Shown here one piece after another: positions 54,801 to 64,000 of a DNA stretch of 64,000 bases (position 1 is the first letter of the stretch; the number at the start of each line of letters is the position of its first letter). This stretch comes from Sarocladium kiliense. Taxonomy: Eukaryota > Ascomycota > Sordariomycetes > Hypocreales > Sarocladiaceae. The notes under the pieces were generated by a model that was not told the DNA's origin, ran no database searches, and was given only the letters and a program-made list of their open reading frames with translations. The stretch covers positions 248,001 through 312,000 of the forward strand of contig JAUZTG010000044.1 of the NCBI GenBank assembly GCA_030734395.1, read 5' to 3'. The position numbers were made by a program, and so were the translations under genes.

Positions 54801-57800
54801 AGGAGCCAATGATTCACAAGGGCTACAAGCGATGCTGAGGTCCTGCATGTCTCGCAGACCGTCTTGTTCTGGTTGACGAAGTCGCGCAGGAATAGTATCC
54901 CGATGGTCTGCTTCAGTAGCCACTTGGCATCACGTCTTGCAAGCCTCATCAGCCGAGTTCTAGCAGAGCTTCTCCTCACGGGCGAGTCATAGATGCCAGC
55001 GCTCCGGGTTTCGCCCCGGGTCTTCTTAGCCGCTATGTCGAGTCGACGAGTGGCCTTCCTCTTCGAACTGAAAGCACTGAGAGCCGGCGTGGGAGGGACG
55101 CTCAGTCGCTATCCATCGCAACTTTGTCCGAGGACAAAGCCCAGTATCTTCGTGCAAGTAGCACCGCTCAGGATCCAGCACAAGAGCAGACTTTTCCTGT
55201 CCCTCCTTCTTGACAAGACTTCAGTGGCAAACTTGAGGGACGAGACCATCGCATCCGCTTTCTCAGGCAACAAAGCCCGCGTCCAGTTAATAGTCCTTTG
55301 AAATGTCGCTCGCCATGAGTTGCCAAGTGGAATCAAACGCATAGACAACCCTGGTCTCCTCGCTTGAGCTGACCGGCCCCTCTTCCCGGTTCCCAAAGGC
55401 CCAAACTCAGCATCTCGATGGCCAGGGAAGAGAGGAGAGTGTATTGCTGCCTGAGGCACTGGGGGCGGCACGGCCACCCGCTCAGCAAAAGCAACCGGCA
55501 TCGGAGCCGCCCACCTCCCCCCATCCAACACCAGTCAAAACCAGACTGAGCCATTCTCGCTGGCCAGAGCGAGCGGCCGGGAGGTGGGATCCTGCCTGAG
55601 GCAACAACTGTCTCAGTCGAGCTGGATGCGGCCACCGACCGCCAGTAGTGGGCTCAGAGATGGTGGGGCGGCTGGCTTCCAGGTTTGCTCGCAGTGAATT
55701 CCGCGTCCGTCAAGAGGGTCAAAGGCGACCCAGAAAACAGACTTCAGCAGGATCCAGACCAGTGAGAAATTCGCTCACTTGGCTTCAGGCGTCTGTTCAT
55801 TCGTTGAACCACAGCTGGTATAGTGCTGGTCAGCGAACCAGTGGTCGCTCAAGGACGGGTAGAATCTCCGCTGGTCGTTCGCCCAAAGAAGGCCGGAGGG
55901 GACCACCAGTCAAGTCGTTTGCGCACTAACAATGTCCTCAGCCGGCGTCTCTCAGTGCCTCTTGCTCGATCGCGTTCGGTTCTTCCCTTTTGGGGTGTCC
56001 ATAGGGTAGGTCAAAGTCTGGGTCGTGGCGACATCGGGCGGTCTTGGTCGGAGCGAGGCTTGTTGTGTCAAGTCGTGCCGACGGAATCGAATGATCGGCC
56101 AGCCGTAGCCAGTGACCAGTAGGGTAGACCGTGCGAGGACGGAGGTCGTCAAAAGCAGTCGTTCTGGGTGTATTCGACTTGTTTGTGACAGGTTGGAATG
56201 CCCAGAGTCATCTTTCCCCCTCTTCTCCTCATCTTCGGTCTGCCTGCCCCCTACCCACAGCCTGGCTGTCCCTCTGTCCAGCCTTTGTGGCGTTTCCTCC
56301 TCCTCGCTTGCTGCCGCTGTAGGGGTTAGTCATGCTGGTCAGTACAAAGTCTACTATGTCTCCCCGGAACGCGGGAAGAAGTTGATCATCACATGGAGTG
56401 CATTTCAGAGGAGAATCAGGAGACGAGCAGGAAGCGACGCCTGGAGGAGGGTTATTGACGATATTTGAGTCCGAGCCATTGCTGCACCTGCTGCCGCAAT
56501 TTCCCCCAAGCGGGCACCTGCAACCCCACGTGACGTGACGATCCCGCGCCAGCCGCCAGTATTTCGCTGGCCTTTGATTGCGATTTGCACTTACGGCTCC
56601 GATAAAGATCGTCTAATACGGCAGGTCTGTCACCCAACTCGAGTCATTCTGTGGGAAGACAGACTCATTTCTGCCGTCAACAGACCACCACATCTCGCGA
56701 TGCAATCGTAGGTTGCAATACGAGGCACCAACGACGACGGACCAACTCGAGAAAGTTCACCATGAGCGCCACAACTGTACGCGCCAGGCTATCATGGGCA
56801 TCCCAAGTGGGATTCTGTAAATAGCCCTTGTCTCGCAGCCCATCAAGGCCAAGGCGCCGGGTCACTTCTCGATAGCAACTATGACATCCAAAGACAGTGA
56901 GTGACCTGCCGTCTTCAACAGGCAGAACCTTTGGCGGCCCACTTCCAACATTCCAGTCACTGCTGCCGAGTGTCAGCATCATGGGAAAAGACTTTCAGCC
57001 TATCGACAGCCTCTCAGGTGAACCTGAGCTACGGGAATAATTGGACAAGCTTAGGACAAGGGGTCCAGCCAGACCTTTGGCTGGGAGGACAGCCGCTCAG
57101 CTCTGGAACGAGGGCTCTGGGGATGGACGATAGCCTGTTAACGGAAAGCGACGCCTCCGGAAAGTTCAGAGTGCGAACAGGATGCTGAACTGAGTGGTTA
57201 GCATCATTAGATTAGGTCCTGCCCTCTGAAAGCGGCACCTCGGAAGAATCGAAAGCAAATCTATTGCGCAATCGACTTCTTCGGTCATCTTTTCAAGAAC
57301 CTGCATCTGTCCGATCTGACACTGGAGATCTTTGCTCGGCAGCGCTCTCCACAGCTGCAATGTCTCACTTCGGCAGCTCACAACTTTTGACAGCCTGATC
57401 GACAGTGGTCCCGGCGCGCCATATCTGTTTCCGGTCAAGCATCACCAGCTTCCTCCAACAGCAACCCAGACTTCTAACCACTCATCGTCCACCCAATTGC
57501 ATACAAAGCCCTTCACTCGGTGTTCCCCAAAGCGGAACCACCTCTTCAGCCTCGGGCACGTCATTGTATCGTAACGTTGCCGTTGGACAGCCTGCCCACA
57601 CATAGAGTAGCCGGGAACCAGAAGCCTTACCCAGGACGGACAGGTGTCAGGACGGATCAAGCTTAACATCTACCATCTTTTCTCGTATTGGGACCTTGCC
57701 GGCTGATCTGAACGACCCATACCGCTCCCGTGTAAGTGCGAAGGCATAGCGCCCTCTCCTTGCTTACAGCTTCGGCTCTTTCTGGACGGCTTGCATTCCT

Positions 57801-58095
57801 GTAGCCCGGATCCTGAGGTCCCATCCATGGTGCCATCACCTTACCCAAACTTCGAGAACAGAAGGTTCTGCTTCGTTCTCCTCCTAAGCTGAAGTTTCTT
57901 GATCACGATGACTCCATCAAGCTGCCGCATCCGGCAAGACGGTCAGCCCATTCTCCAAGTACAAAGGCCAGGCTGAGCCCCCTCACCTTCCCAATCTTTC
58001 TGGAACTTCATTCTGTATCACTCGCTTTGCATACACACAGTTGCCGTTCTCAACCACCAACAGTCCAACTTCACCCACTTTCGCTACCAACAGCC
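51880..58095. other. 6.2-kb divergent intergenic region between secreted/surface genes
   Basis: No confident gene. Frames up to 302 codons (52376-53284 plus) occur but overlap long frames on the other strand and lack family, splice or hydrophobic pattern. No terminal inverted repeats or transposase-like sequence were noticed. Pyrimidine-rich leader sequence lies just upstream of 58096. Confidence 0.5.
52108..52113 (-). promoter_or_regulatory. TATA box (TATAAA) of the small secreted protein gene
   Basis: Minus-strand TATAAA in TTATAAAGCGG, about 230 bp upstream of the start codon at 51879. With normal spacing the transcript would start near 52080, giving a leader of about 200 nt. Confidence 0.55.
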
Positions 58096-58743
58096 ATGAA
58101 GTTCACTCAGTTCCTCGGCCCTGCTGCGGCCCTCTTCGCTGCTGTCTCCGCGGAGGTTGTCACCGTCACTACCGTCGTCGACGAGTACACCACTTACTGC
58201 CCTGTAAGCCTACCAATGCCTTCTGCCTGGACTCAATTATAAAGTTACAGGTCATTGGAAGCTTTGTGGCTAACATATTTCAACAGGGCCCTACTGTCAT
58301 CGCTCACAAGAACGTGACATACACTGCTACCACTGAGACTTACCTTACCATCACCAGTATGTCTACTTACCAGCTCTTCCCGTATAGCATCTTTGTCTAA
58401 CCACCAAACAGACTGCCCTTGCACCATCACCACCACCCTGCCCCCGGTCGTGCCCACCTCTCAGGCTCCTGCTCCCAAGCCCCTGCCCCCGGCTCCCAAG
58501 CCTCAGCCTGCACCTCCCGCTCCCAAGCCCCAGCCTGCACCTCCGGCCCCTGCACCTCCGGCCCCCGCCCCTCCCGCTCCTCAGCCCGAGAAGCCCACCA
58601 CCGCCCCGGCTCCTGCGCCCCAGCCCGAGACTCCCACTCAGGTCACCGAGCAGCCTGTCACTGTGCCCACTGCTGCTGCCGACAAGGCTCAAGCCGGTCT
58701 CGGTGCTCTCGTCATCGCCGGTGTTGCCGCTCTCATGGTCTAA
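58096..58743 (+). CDS. GPI-anchored-type Pro/Ala-rich surface protein, 169 aa
   Basis: Exons 58096-58203, 58287-58356 and 58412-58743 join in phase across 83-nt and 55-nt introns. The signal peptide MKFTQFLGPAAALFAAVSA is followed by a short Thr/Val-rich ectodomain (EVVTVTTVVDEYTTYCP, NVTYTATTETYLTIT, CPCTITTTLPPVV) with two Cys pairs of the YTTYCP...CPCTIT type common in fungal wall proteins. A Pro/Ala/Lys/Gln repeat stalk follows. The C-terminus, AAADKAQAGLGALVIAGVAA then LMV, is a typical GPI signal with a small-residue omega site before the hydrophobic tail. One sequon (NVT) is present. Likely cell-wall or plasma-membrane surface; function unknown, possibly adhesive or structural. Confidence 0.85.
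58465..58635 (+). repeat. Imperfect Pro-rich coding repeat (PAPKPQP / PAPPAP units)
   Basis: The stalk of the GPI-type protein is built from imperfect units such as APKPQPAPP and APPAPAPP encoded by near-identical CCTGCACCTCCGGCCC words. Copy-number variation between strains would be expected. Confidence 0.75.
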
Positions 58744-59680
58744 ATTGGGATTCCTGTAACGGCTTGAGGGTGCTGCTCGATCTTGCCGGATCCGTCCAGG
58801 CATTTATCGATCGAGCCTCAAGTCGTGCAGGGGGTGGATTGGAGTTGACCTTCGTTTCAACATGAGGCTCTTTCCAGCGCCAGCGGAAAAGTCTCATACT
58901 TTAATCAGATATATTTAATAGGCGGCCAGTACGATAGACTGAAGAAAACTCATAAAACCCCCAAGCGCCTCTCTTTTAGCCACGAGTTTGTAGCAAGTCT
59001 ATGCTCCTTTGGTGCTTCTTCCATGGATATAGTCATTCGTCAGAAGTCAAGCGTGAAGCCTAGTAGCGAAATGCCTTAATCATGATATTACATGTCGGAG
59101 GTATTTTCACAAAATTTGCTACACACATGCGAGCATTCGAAAACGTGTTTAAGTATGGTATCGTTCTCCGCTGTTTATGCAACGCCCCGGAATGTAGAAG
59201 AATTAAGAAATAGGGAACGAAGGGGCGGCCACAAGAGGTCTCGTTTCTCCAAGCGAGAACGAGTTCGTTGCTTGTCTTCCGTCCCCTGCTTACTGAGTCC
59301 CGCACTCCCTGGGCGCCTTGTCTTGTGGAGAGAGTCCAGAGCCAGCGGGCTCGTCCACATGCTCGCGCGTGGAGTAATGAGCCAAATTCTTCCTGGTAGT
59401 GAGAGAGGAAACAATGATAAGATACAGCGAGAATACGTGAAATACAAAATAGTCCATCACAACACCGTGTTCGCCGGATGTGCATTGATGTAATTAATAA
59501 GTCGTCCGATACAAAAGGGGATATCCACAAGCCAATGCGAGCTGTCGTGTGTATGTATGTCAAGCCGAATGAACAAGTTGGTATCTTTATCGTGGCTTCA
59601 TGTCTGACTGAACAGATACAAAAAAGTCTGAATGTTTTGAAAGATTTAACTTGAAAGGGAGGAGAAAAGAAAGAGTCGTG
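58744..59680. other. Convergent intergenic region
   Basis: 937 bases between the GPI-type gene and the 3' end of the 1147-residue gene. A 167-codon minus-strand frame is present but has no family character. Confidence 0.6.
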
Positions 59681-62600
59681 TTAGAACATCCCGCCAGGCA
59701 GGTCGCCTACGGGTTGTTGAGGACGCCCGGATCGGGGAGGACTGTTGTGCATGGGCCTACCCCGAGAGCCGTATCCCTCGAGGCTAATCTTGCGTGTGTA
59801 CCCAGCGTCGTCATAAGCGTTCATCCGTCCGTTCACATTCTTCCCCGGGCTAAGGGGTAGGTGCGGTGAGCTCGCTGTGAGCTCCTCTTGTTCATGGCGA
59901 CGGAAGGCGCCAGTGTTCTTCCGGCGTGGGTTGATGGGAGGCAGTGGAGGAGCTGCGCCAGAGGCAGCCGCATGCAAATTCGGCGTGGAGGCAGTGGTAT
60001 TTAGTTGGCTACCATTTCGCGGTCTGGTGATTGGATAGGACTCCCCTTCGTTGCTGTATGGCCCATGTGATCCGAGGGTATCGATCAGTGAGTCGGAAGT
60101 AGCGCCCTGAGCGACAGGCCTCCTAGGATAGGAGCCTCCCAAGGGAGTGAAGTCACCAGGCCGTGGGGATGCAGGGAGACCCGGTGATCTTTCTGGTGTA
60201 TCGTAACCCCGAGTCTGCACAGATAGACCATTTGAACCGCCCTGTGGCGAGAAGGGCGAACGAGTCATCGCACCGTGGCGGCTGTTACTATTCGGGACAG
60301 GGCCAAGGCTAGGGCTACTAGGTCTTAGACGCTCGTCCGGTGTCGGTGTATTGCGAAGATATGGTGGGCGGCTGTGTGCGCGGCCGTTGCTCGCCTCAGA
60401 GCCGCTCCTGTCCCTTTCCGTAGACGCCTGAGACGCAGCCCGGGAACCACCCATAGTCCGATGTTCTTCGCTGTGTTTGTGCGCATTGTATGAAACCGGA
60501 GGCTGGCTGCGTTCCTGGGAAGGAGCCCTGAATCCTGTTGTACGATCACGCTCCATTGGCCCTGGTGGCTGGGAAGCAGACGGTCCAGTCGCGACCGGTT
60601 GACGACGCTGCCGAGATTCAAGCTCCTTCATCCTCTGCAATTCTCGACGGGCCTGTCGGAATGCTTTGAGACCAGCATGTACGTTCTCATCCTTGTCTTC
60701 CTTTTCATCCTTGTCACTTGATGATCTTGGCTCATCAGGTGTTCCTTTGAAGTTGTCGTCTGGTTGCCCCGTGATGGCATGATCTTCCTCGGCGCTGGTA
60801 GATCTAGTGGGCGATGGGGTTGAGGCCATGGTTGATGCTCCGATCCCGAGCATCTTTCTGGCTCGCGACTGGCTGTGATCACGAGGCTCTTTCATACGGA
60901 TGGATCCAAGGCTGGACTTTGATTTCAAGCTACCACGAGTGCTTGGGCGCTGAGGAGGTTGAAGATCAGCCAGGGGATCCGCAAGAAAAGAACCCATGTT
61001 GTTGCTGTTGTCCGTATCAATATACGAGGTCAGTCGCTCCCGAACACGTCGGGCGCCATCTTGCAAGTGGCGTGCAAAGTCATCCATTTCAGCCGATTCT
61101 TCCAGGCTCTTTGGTGGCGCAACATCGACAGTTGGGGTGAGCTGAGGGACAGGCGGCGGGGCTTTCTTTGGTGCCTGGGACAGAGGTGGTGATAAGGTAG
61201 GATTGGCACCCAGGCCGTCATGACCTTCTCGATCAAGGTCAGCATAGTTCCAGGGTTTGCCGTTGGCAACCATGCTATCGAGGCCTCGGCCAGTGGAAGG
61301 ATAGTTGGAGTAACGAGGCTCAGGTTCTTGGTCGTCAAGTCCATAGACTGAGGAAGTGTTGCTTTCACTTCTCAGGTGCTGGCGGACCATGCCACTGAGG
61401 CCTGTTTGGGGTCCCAAAGTAGGTGAATCTTCAGGTGATATGTTTCGTGACGTCGATTGAGACTGCGCAAGCGTGTCGAAGATTGGCGAGCGGTCATTCG
61501 AAGCCATTGATAGCGGAGTTGGTAGGGCAGACTGGCGGAGGGCTGGGTGGTCCTGGTCATTAGGTCGTTCCAAAGTTACACGTGGTGCAGGAGCATGTGC
61601 CTGGGGGGTATGAGCTGCCAGTTTAGGTGAAGGCTCCGCATCCGAGTCATCGAGAAATGTGGTGCGGGAAGGTTCCTCCTCTACAGTTGGCTCAGTCCGT
61701 GCCAGAACAGGTTCCGGCTTCTCGACTGGTGCTCGTTGGATGGATGAAGATGACCGAGACCGACTGGTGGGCGACGACGCGTTAGATTCAGCGCGGAAAC
61801 GGCTCGTAGGGGTATCTCGACCCTGCTGCAGCTGACGCTGACGCTGCGCATATCTTGACTCGTCGTATTGTTGTGCAGGTCGGCTGAAGACCCCCATAGC
61901 GGTGGCTTTGCCCAAGTCGTTGGGTTGGATCGAGAGGCTGGGCTGCTCATCTGATTCGCTGACCGGAGGGCTAAGGGGTGGTGAGGACCCGAAGCTGAGC
62001 TTCTGCTCTGGTGGAGGAAACCTGTTGCTTGATTCGGCAGGGCTCATTTGAGCTGAGTTGGTAGTCGGTGGCGTGAAGGACCGGAGGTTTGGGGCACTAG
62101 CCTTTGACAGCATCCCGGGACGACGATCGGAGTAGGCGCCTGCGGTGGGAGATGTAGTATTCTCAGGGCTTCTCATTCCAAGAGCCCTTTGCTTTGAGAT
62201 CGTATCAAATCGAGACAATGCAGATGTTTGAGAGTCCTGGAGCTCTTGTGTCAATCCCTGCTCGTATAGCCGACGAGTACGAGTGACGCTGCGCTCTGGA
62301 ATGTGACTGGTAGTAGCAGACATCGGCAAAGGGCTTTGCGAGTCTTTCATCGAGTTGATAGGATGGTTGGATGAGACTGATGTGGCCGCAGTGGAGTTCC
62401 TTGCAAGTGAAGGGCCAGAAGAGGTAGTTGAGTTTGTCTCTCTTCGACGGCTGAAGTCATTCTGAGGGGGCGACTCAGCACGAACGAGGTCCTGCTCGAA
62501 CGCCTGTACACTTTGGGCCTCCTCCATCGACGTCCGTTCTTTCTCGGCCTGGCGCCACCGCTGGAAAGCAGAAAGAGCAACATCGTCTTCATAAAGAGCC

Positions 62601-63124
62601 CGCCCGGGTAGGCCGTTCGACTTGTTGCCCCCAGCTGTGATCTTGTAAATCTTTTGCCGACCGCCAAACAAGTTATTTCCCTCTGTAGGCTTGGATCGGT
62701 TCATCACGCTGCCTGATGTTGAGGCAGCGTCGTCCGAGTGGTAAGAGTCCTGGCGAGCGAACGGAGGGGCGCGAATAGACTCGACTTCGGCAATATCGTG
62801 GAGTCCTGCGCCGAACATGTCCAGCCTTGACTGTCTTTTGGGAAAGAGCACGCTGTCGTCACTGGCCTTTCCGATCTTGCTATTTGGATCATCTTGCTCG
62901 CGTAGCATAGAGAAACGTGCAGAGAGCCCATTCATGAGCAGGCTGGTTCGGAAGTCGTCACTCGAGGGCAACGCGGTGGCTAGATCGATGTCTTTCTTGG
63001 GCTCCTCTTCCTGGACCTTCTTCTTTCCAAACATACGGAAAGGTCCACTGGACTCATACTCAGCCGATGGTCGCGGGGCGGACGAATCGTCCTTCGCCTT
63101 CTTTTTGGTTCTGAATCTGTTCAT
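59681..63124 (-). CDS. Large Ser/Pro-rich, mostly disordered protein, 1147 aa
   Basis: Single uninterrupted minus-strand frame of 1148 codons including stop. It starts MNRFRTKKKAKDDSSAPRPS and ends VGDLPGGMF. I recognise no catalytic or binding domain. The N-terminal ~210 residues look the most constrained (SSDDFRTSLLMNGLSARFSM, LFPKRQSRLDMFGAGLHDIA, GRALYEDDVALSAFQRWRQA). The middle and end are Ser/Pro/Arg/Gln-rich with many SP/TP phospho-type sites. Short helical islands appear (DDFARHLQDGARRVRERL, GLKAFRQARRELQRMKELES). No signal peptide, membrane segment or extended coiled coil is seen. Length and lack of stops over 3.4 kb make coding certain. This type of protein is common in filamentous fungi as scaffolds of the cell cortex or signalling, but no role can be assigned from sequence. 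Confidence 0.85.
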   Translation of the reverse strand: MNRFRTKKKAKDDSSAPRPSAEYESSGPFRMFGKKKVQEEEPKKDIDLATALPSSDDFRTSLLMNGLSARFSMLREQDDPNSKIGKASDDSVLFPKRQSRLDMFGAGLHDIAEVESIRAPPFARQDSYHSDDAASTSGSVMNRSKPTEGNNLFGGRQKIYKITAGGNKSNGLPGRALYEDDVALSAFQRWRQAEKERTSMEEAQSVQAFEQDLVRAESPPQNDFSRRRETNSTTSSGPSLARNSTAATSVSSNHPINSMKDSQSPLPMSATTSHIPERSVTRTRRLYEQGLTQELQDSQTSALSRFDTISKQRALGMRSPENTTSPTAGAYSDRRPGMLSKASAPNLRSFTPPTTNSAQMSPAESSNRFPPPEQKLSFGSSPPLSPPVSESDEQPSLSIQPNDLGKATAMGVFSRPAQQYDESRYAQRQRQLQQGRDTPTSRFRAESNASSPTSRSRSSSSIQRAPVEKPEPVLARTEPTVEEEPSRTTFLDDSDAEPSPKLAAHTPQAHAPAPRVTLERPNDQDHPALRQSALPTPLSMASNDRSPIFDTLAQSQSTSRNISPEDSPTLGPQTGLSGMVRQHLRSESNTSSVYGLDDQEPEPRYSNYPSTGRGLDSMVANGKPWNYADLDREGHDGLGANPTLSPPLSQAPKKAPPPVPQLTPTVDVAPPKSLEESAEMDDFARHLQDGARRVRERLTSYIDTDNSNNMGSFLADPLADLQPPQRPSTRGSLKSKSSLGSIRMKEPRDHSQSRARKMLGIGASTMASTPSPTRSTSAEEDHAITGQPDDNFKGTPDEPRSSSDKDEKEDKDENVHAGLKAFRQARRELQRMKELESRQRRQPVATGPSASQPPGPMERDRTTGFRAPSQERSQPPVSYNAHKHSEEHRTMGGSRAASQASTERDRSGSEASNGRAHSRPPYLRNTPTPDERLRPSSPSLGPVPNSNSRHGAMTRSPFSPQGGSNGLSVQTRGYDTPERSPGLPASPRPGDFTPLGGSYPRRPVAQGATSDSLIDTLGSHGPYSNEGESYPITRPRNGSQLNTTASTPNLHAAASGAAPPLPPINPRRKNTGAFRRHEQEELTASSPHLPLSPGKNVNGRMNAYDDAGYTRKISLEGYGSRGRPMHNSPPRSGRPQQPVGDLPGGMF

Positions 63125-64000
63125 CTTGAAGACTCAAAGTTTCCTTCGATTACTTTTCGACCAGATGAATTGAATATAGTGATCGAGATCGCGAGCGAGG
63201 GCGATGCTGCCGTTATTCGAAGCAAATTTGCGGAAGCTGCTAAGATAACGTCAGCAACTGTGATTCCTACGGTCTGTCTCCATGCTGGTGATTTCAGAAT
63301 TGACCGAATTCTCTTATGTCTCCGCTGGGCCAAAATGGCTTTGGAAACCTGACTCACCTCCGGATCAGGCGCTCGTGCTCGACGTTCTGCAGGCGAGTCC
63401 GGGCATTTGCGTCGCCGTCGATGGCGCAGAGTGACAATGAGCTTCAAATGCCAGGTTTGAGTTGGAAGGAGCGAAGGGACCTGGGAAGAAAGCGCCTCTT
63501 CAGAGGAAAAGGGTCGGCTGGGCAGTATAGACGCAGTGGCACAATAGAAGTCAAGCCTGCACACGGGTCGTCAAAGGGGAGGGTGAGAGCAGGCGGATCC
63601 AACGAGCCATGCAGTGGGAGAGTGATCGTCGGACTGACACGGGGAAGTGTCTCTGTATGTCTCAAGTCCTGCGGAACAGGGCAATCTCCTCGGGGGGGCC
63701 CGTAGGGGTCGATTGGGGATATGTTGATCGTAAGTGATCTCTGGTACTTGCAGACCGAGTCGATCTCTGAAGCCGAGAGGTGAGTTATCGTAGTGACGGG
63801 AACGTGTCGTTATGTCCAGGTGAAAAGTTTGGGACGCCGTGGGGAAGAAAAGGGAGAGAGGAGATCTTGGAAGAAACGAGATGGGGAGACTGGCCGTAGG
63901 AAGAAGCCGTACTTGCACCACAAGCCGTGGTAGGAGACAGGGGAGGGGGCGTGCTTCCACGAATGAAACGAACACCAACAACGGCTCTTATTTGGTAGCT
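63125..64000. other. Upstream region of the 1147-aa gene to window end
   Basis: 876 bases holding the promoter and leader of the minus-strand gene. No additional gene is supported; overlapping frames of 129-147 codons on the two strands look like chance. Confidence 0.55.

Noticed and set aside
59060..59563. 167-codon minus-strand frame downstream of the GPI-type gene
   Set aside because: Located in a convergent 3' region, overlaps other open frames and has no domain character.

Overview
The window is nuclear DNA from a filamentous ascomycete. The gene repertoire and protein style suggest Pezizomycotina, and Sordariomycetes is most likely by impression only. Evidence is the many short introns (about 47-93 nt) with GT...AG ends and CTAAC/CTGAC-type branch sites, the long 5' leaders, and clear fungal orthologues on both strands. 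No rRNA, tRNA, transposon, CRISPR array or viral sequence was recognised by eye. All splice models were derived by hand from phase-consistent splice sites and match the expected protein families unless stated otherwise.

Layout. 1-17 kb is dense housekeeping: the 3' part of a Dfg5/Dcw1-type GH76 cell-wall protein, dihydroxyacetone kinase, Sm D2, 3-hydroxyisobutyryl-CoA hydrolase, an Ams2/Spt21-like GATA factor, DNA polymerase alpha subunit B and an MFAP1-type spliceosome protein. 17.7-23.5 kb is a small accessory-looking block. It holds one orphan protein and three multi-pass membrane protein genes, one of which is interrupted by an in-frame stop or has an unresolved intron. 24-34 kb returns to housekeeping: MAT2B-like reductase, farnesyl diphosphate synthase, an RA-PH domain protein, a 93-residue Cys-containing protein and the APC/C subunit Cdc23. 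34-43.5 kb is gene-poor and contains a four-exon putative membrane protein gene and a CipC-like stress protein. 43.5-50 kb carries MCM5 and VPS54 in divergent orientation. 50-64 kb holds a small secreted protein, a Pro/Ala-rich GPI-type surface protein and a 1147-residue disordered protein. A 6.2-kb apparently gene-free stretch separates the two surface/secreted genes.

How the genes relate. There is no operon-like or biosynthetic cluster, and farnesyl diphosphate synthase has no terpene-pathway neighbours. The clearest regulatory theme is cell cycle. POL12, CDC23 and MCM5 each have an exact ACGCGT (MluI cell-cycle box) within about 150-230 bp upstream of the start codon, and POL12 also has a TTCGCGCGAA palindrome. 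Several genes form divergent pairs sharing 0.4-0.9 kb intergenic regions. The most striking non-coding feature is about 1.3 kb upstream of the GATA-factor gene that contains no ATG on the sense strand between a strong TATA box and the start codon. I did not find convincing evidence of a wholly new biological system.
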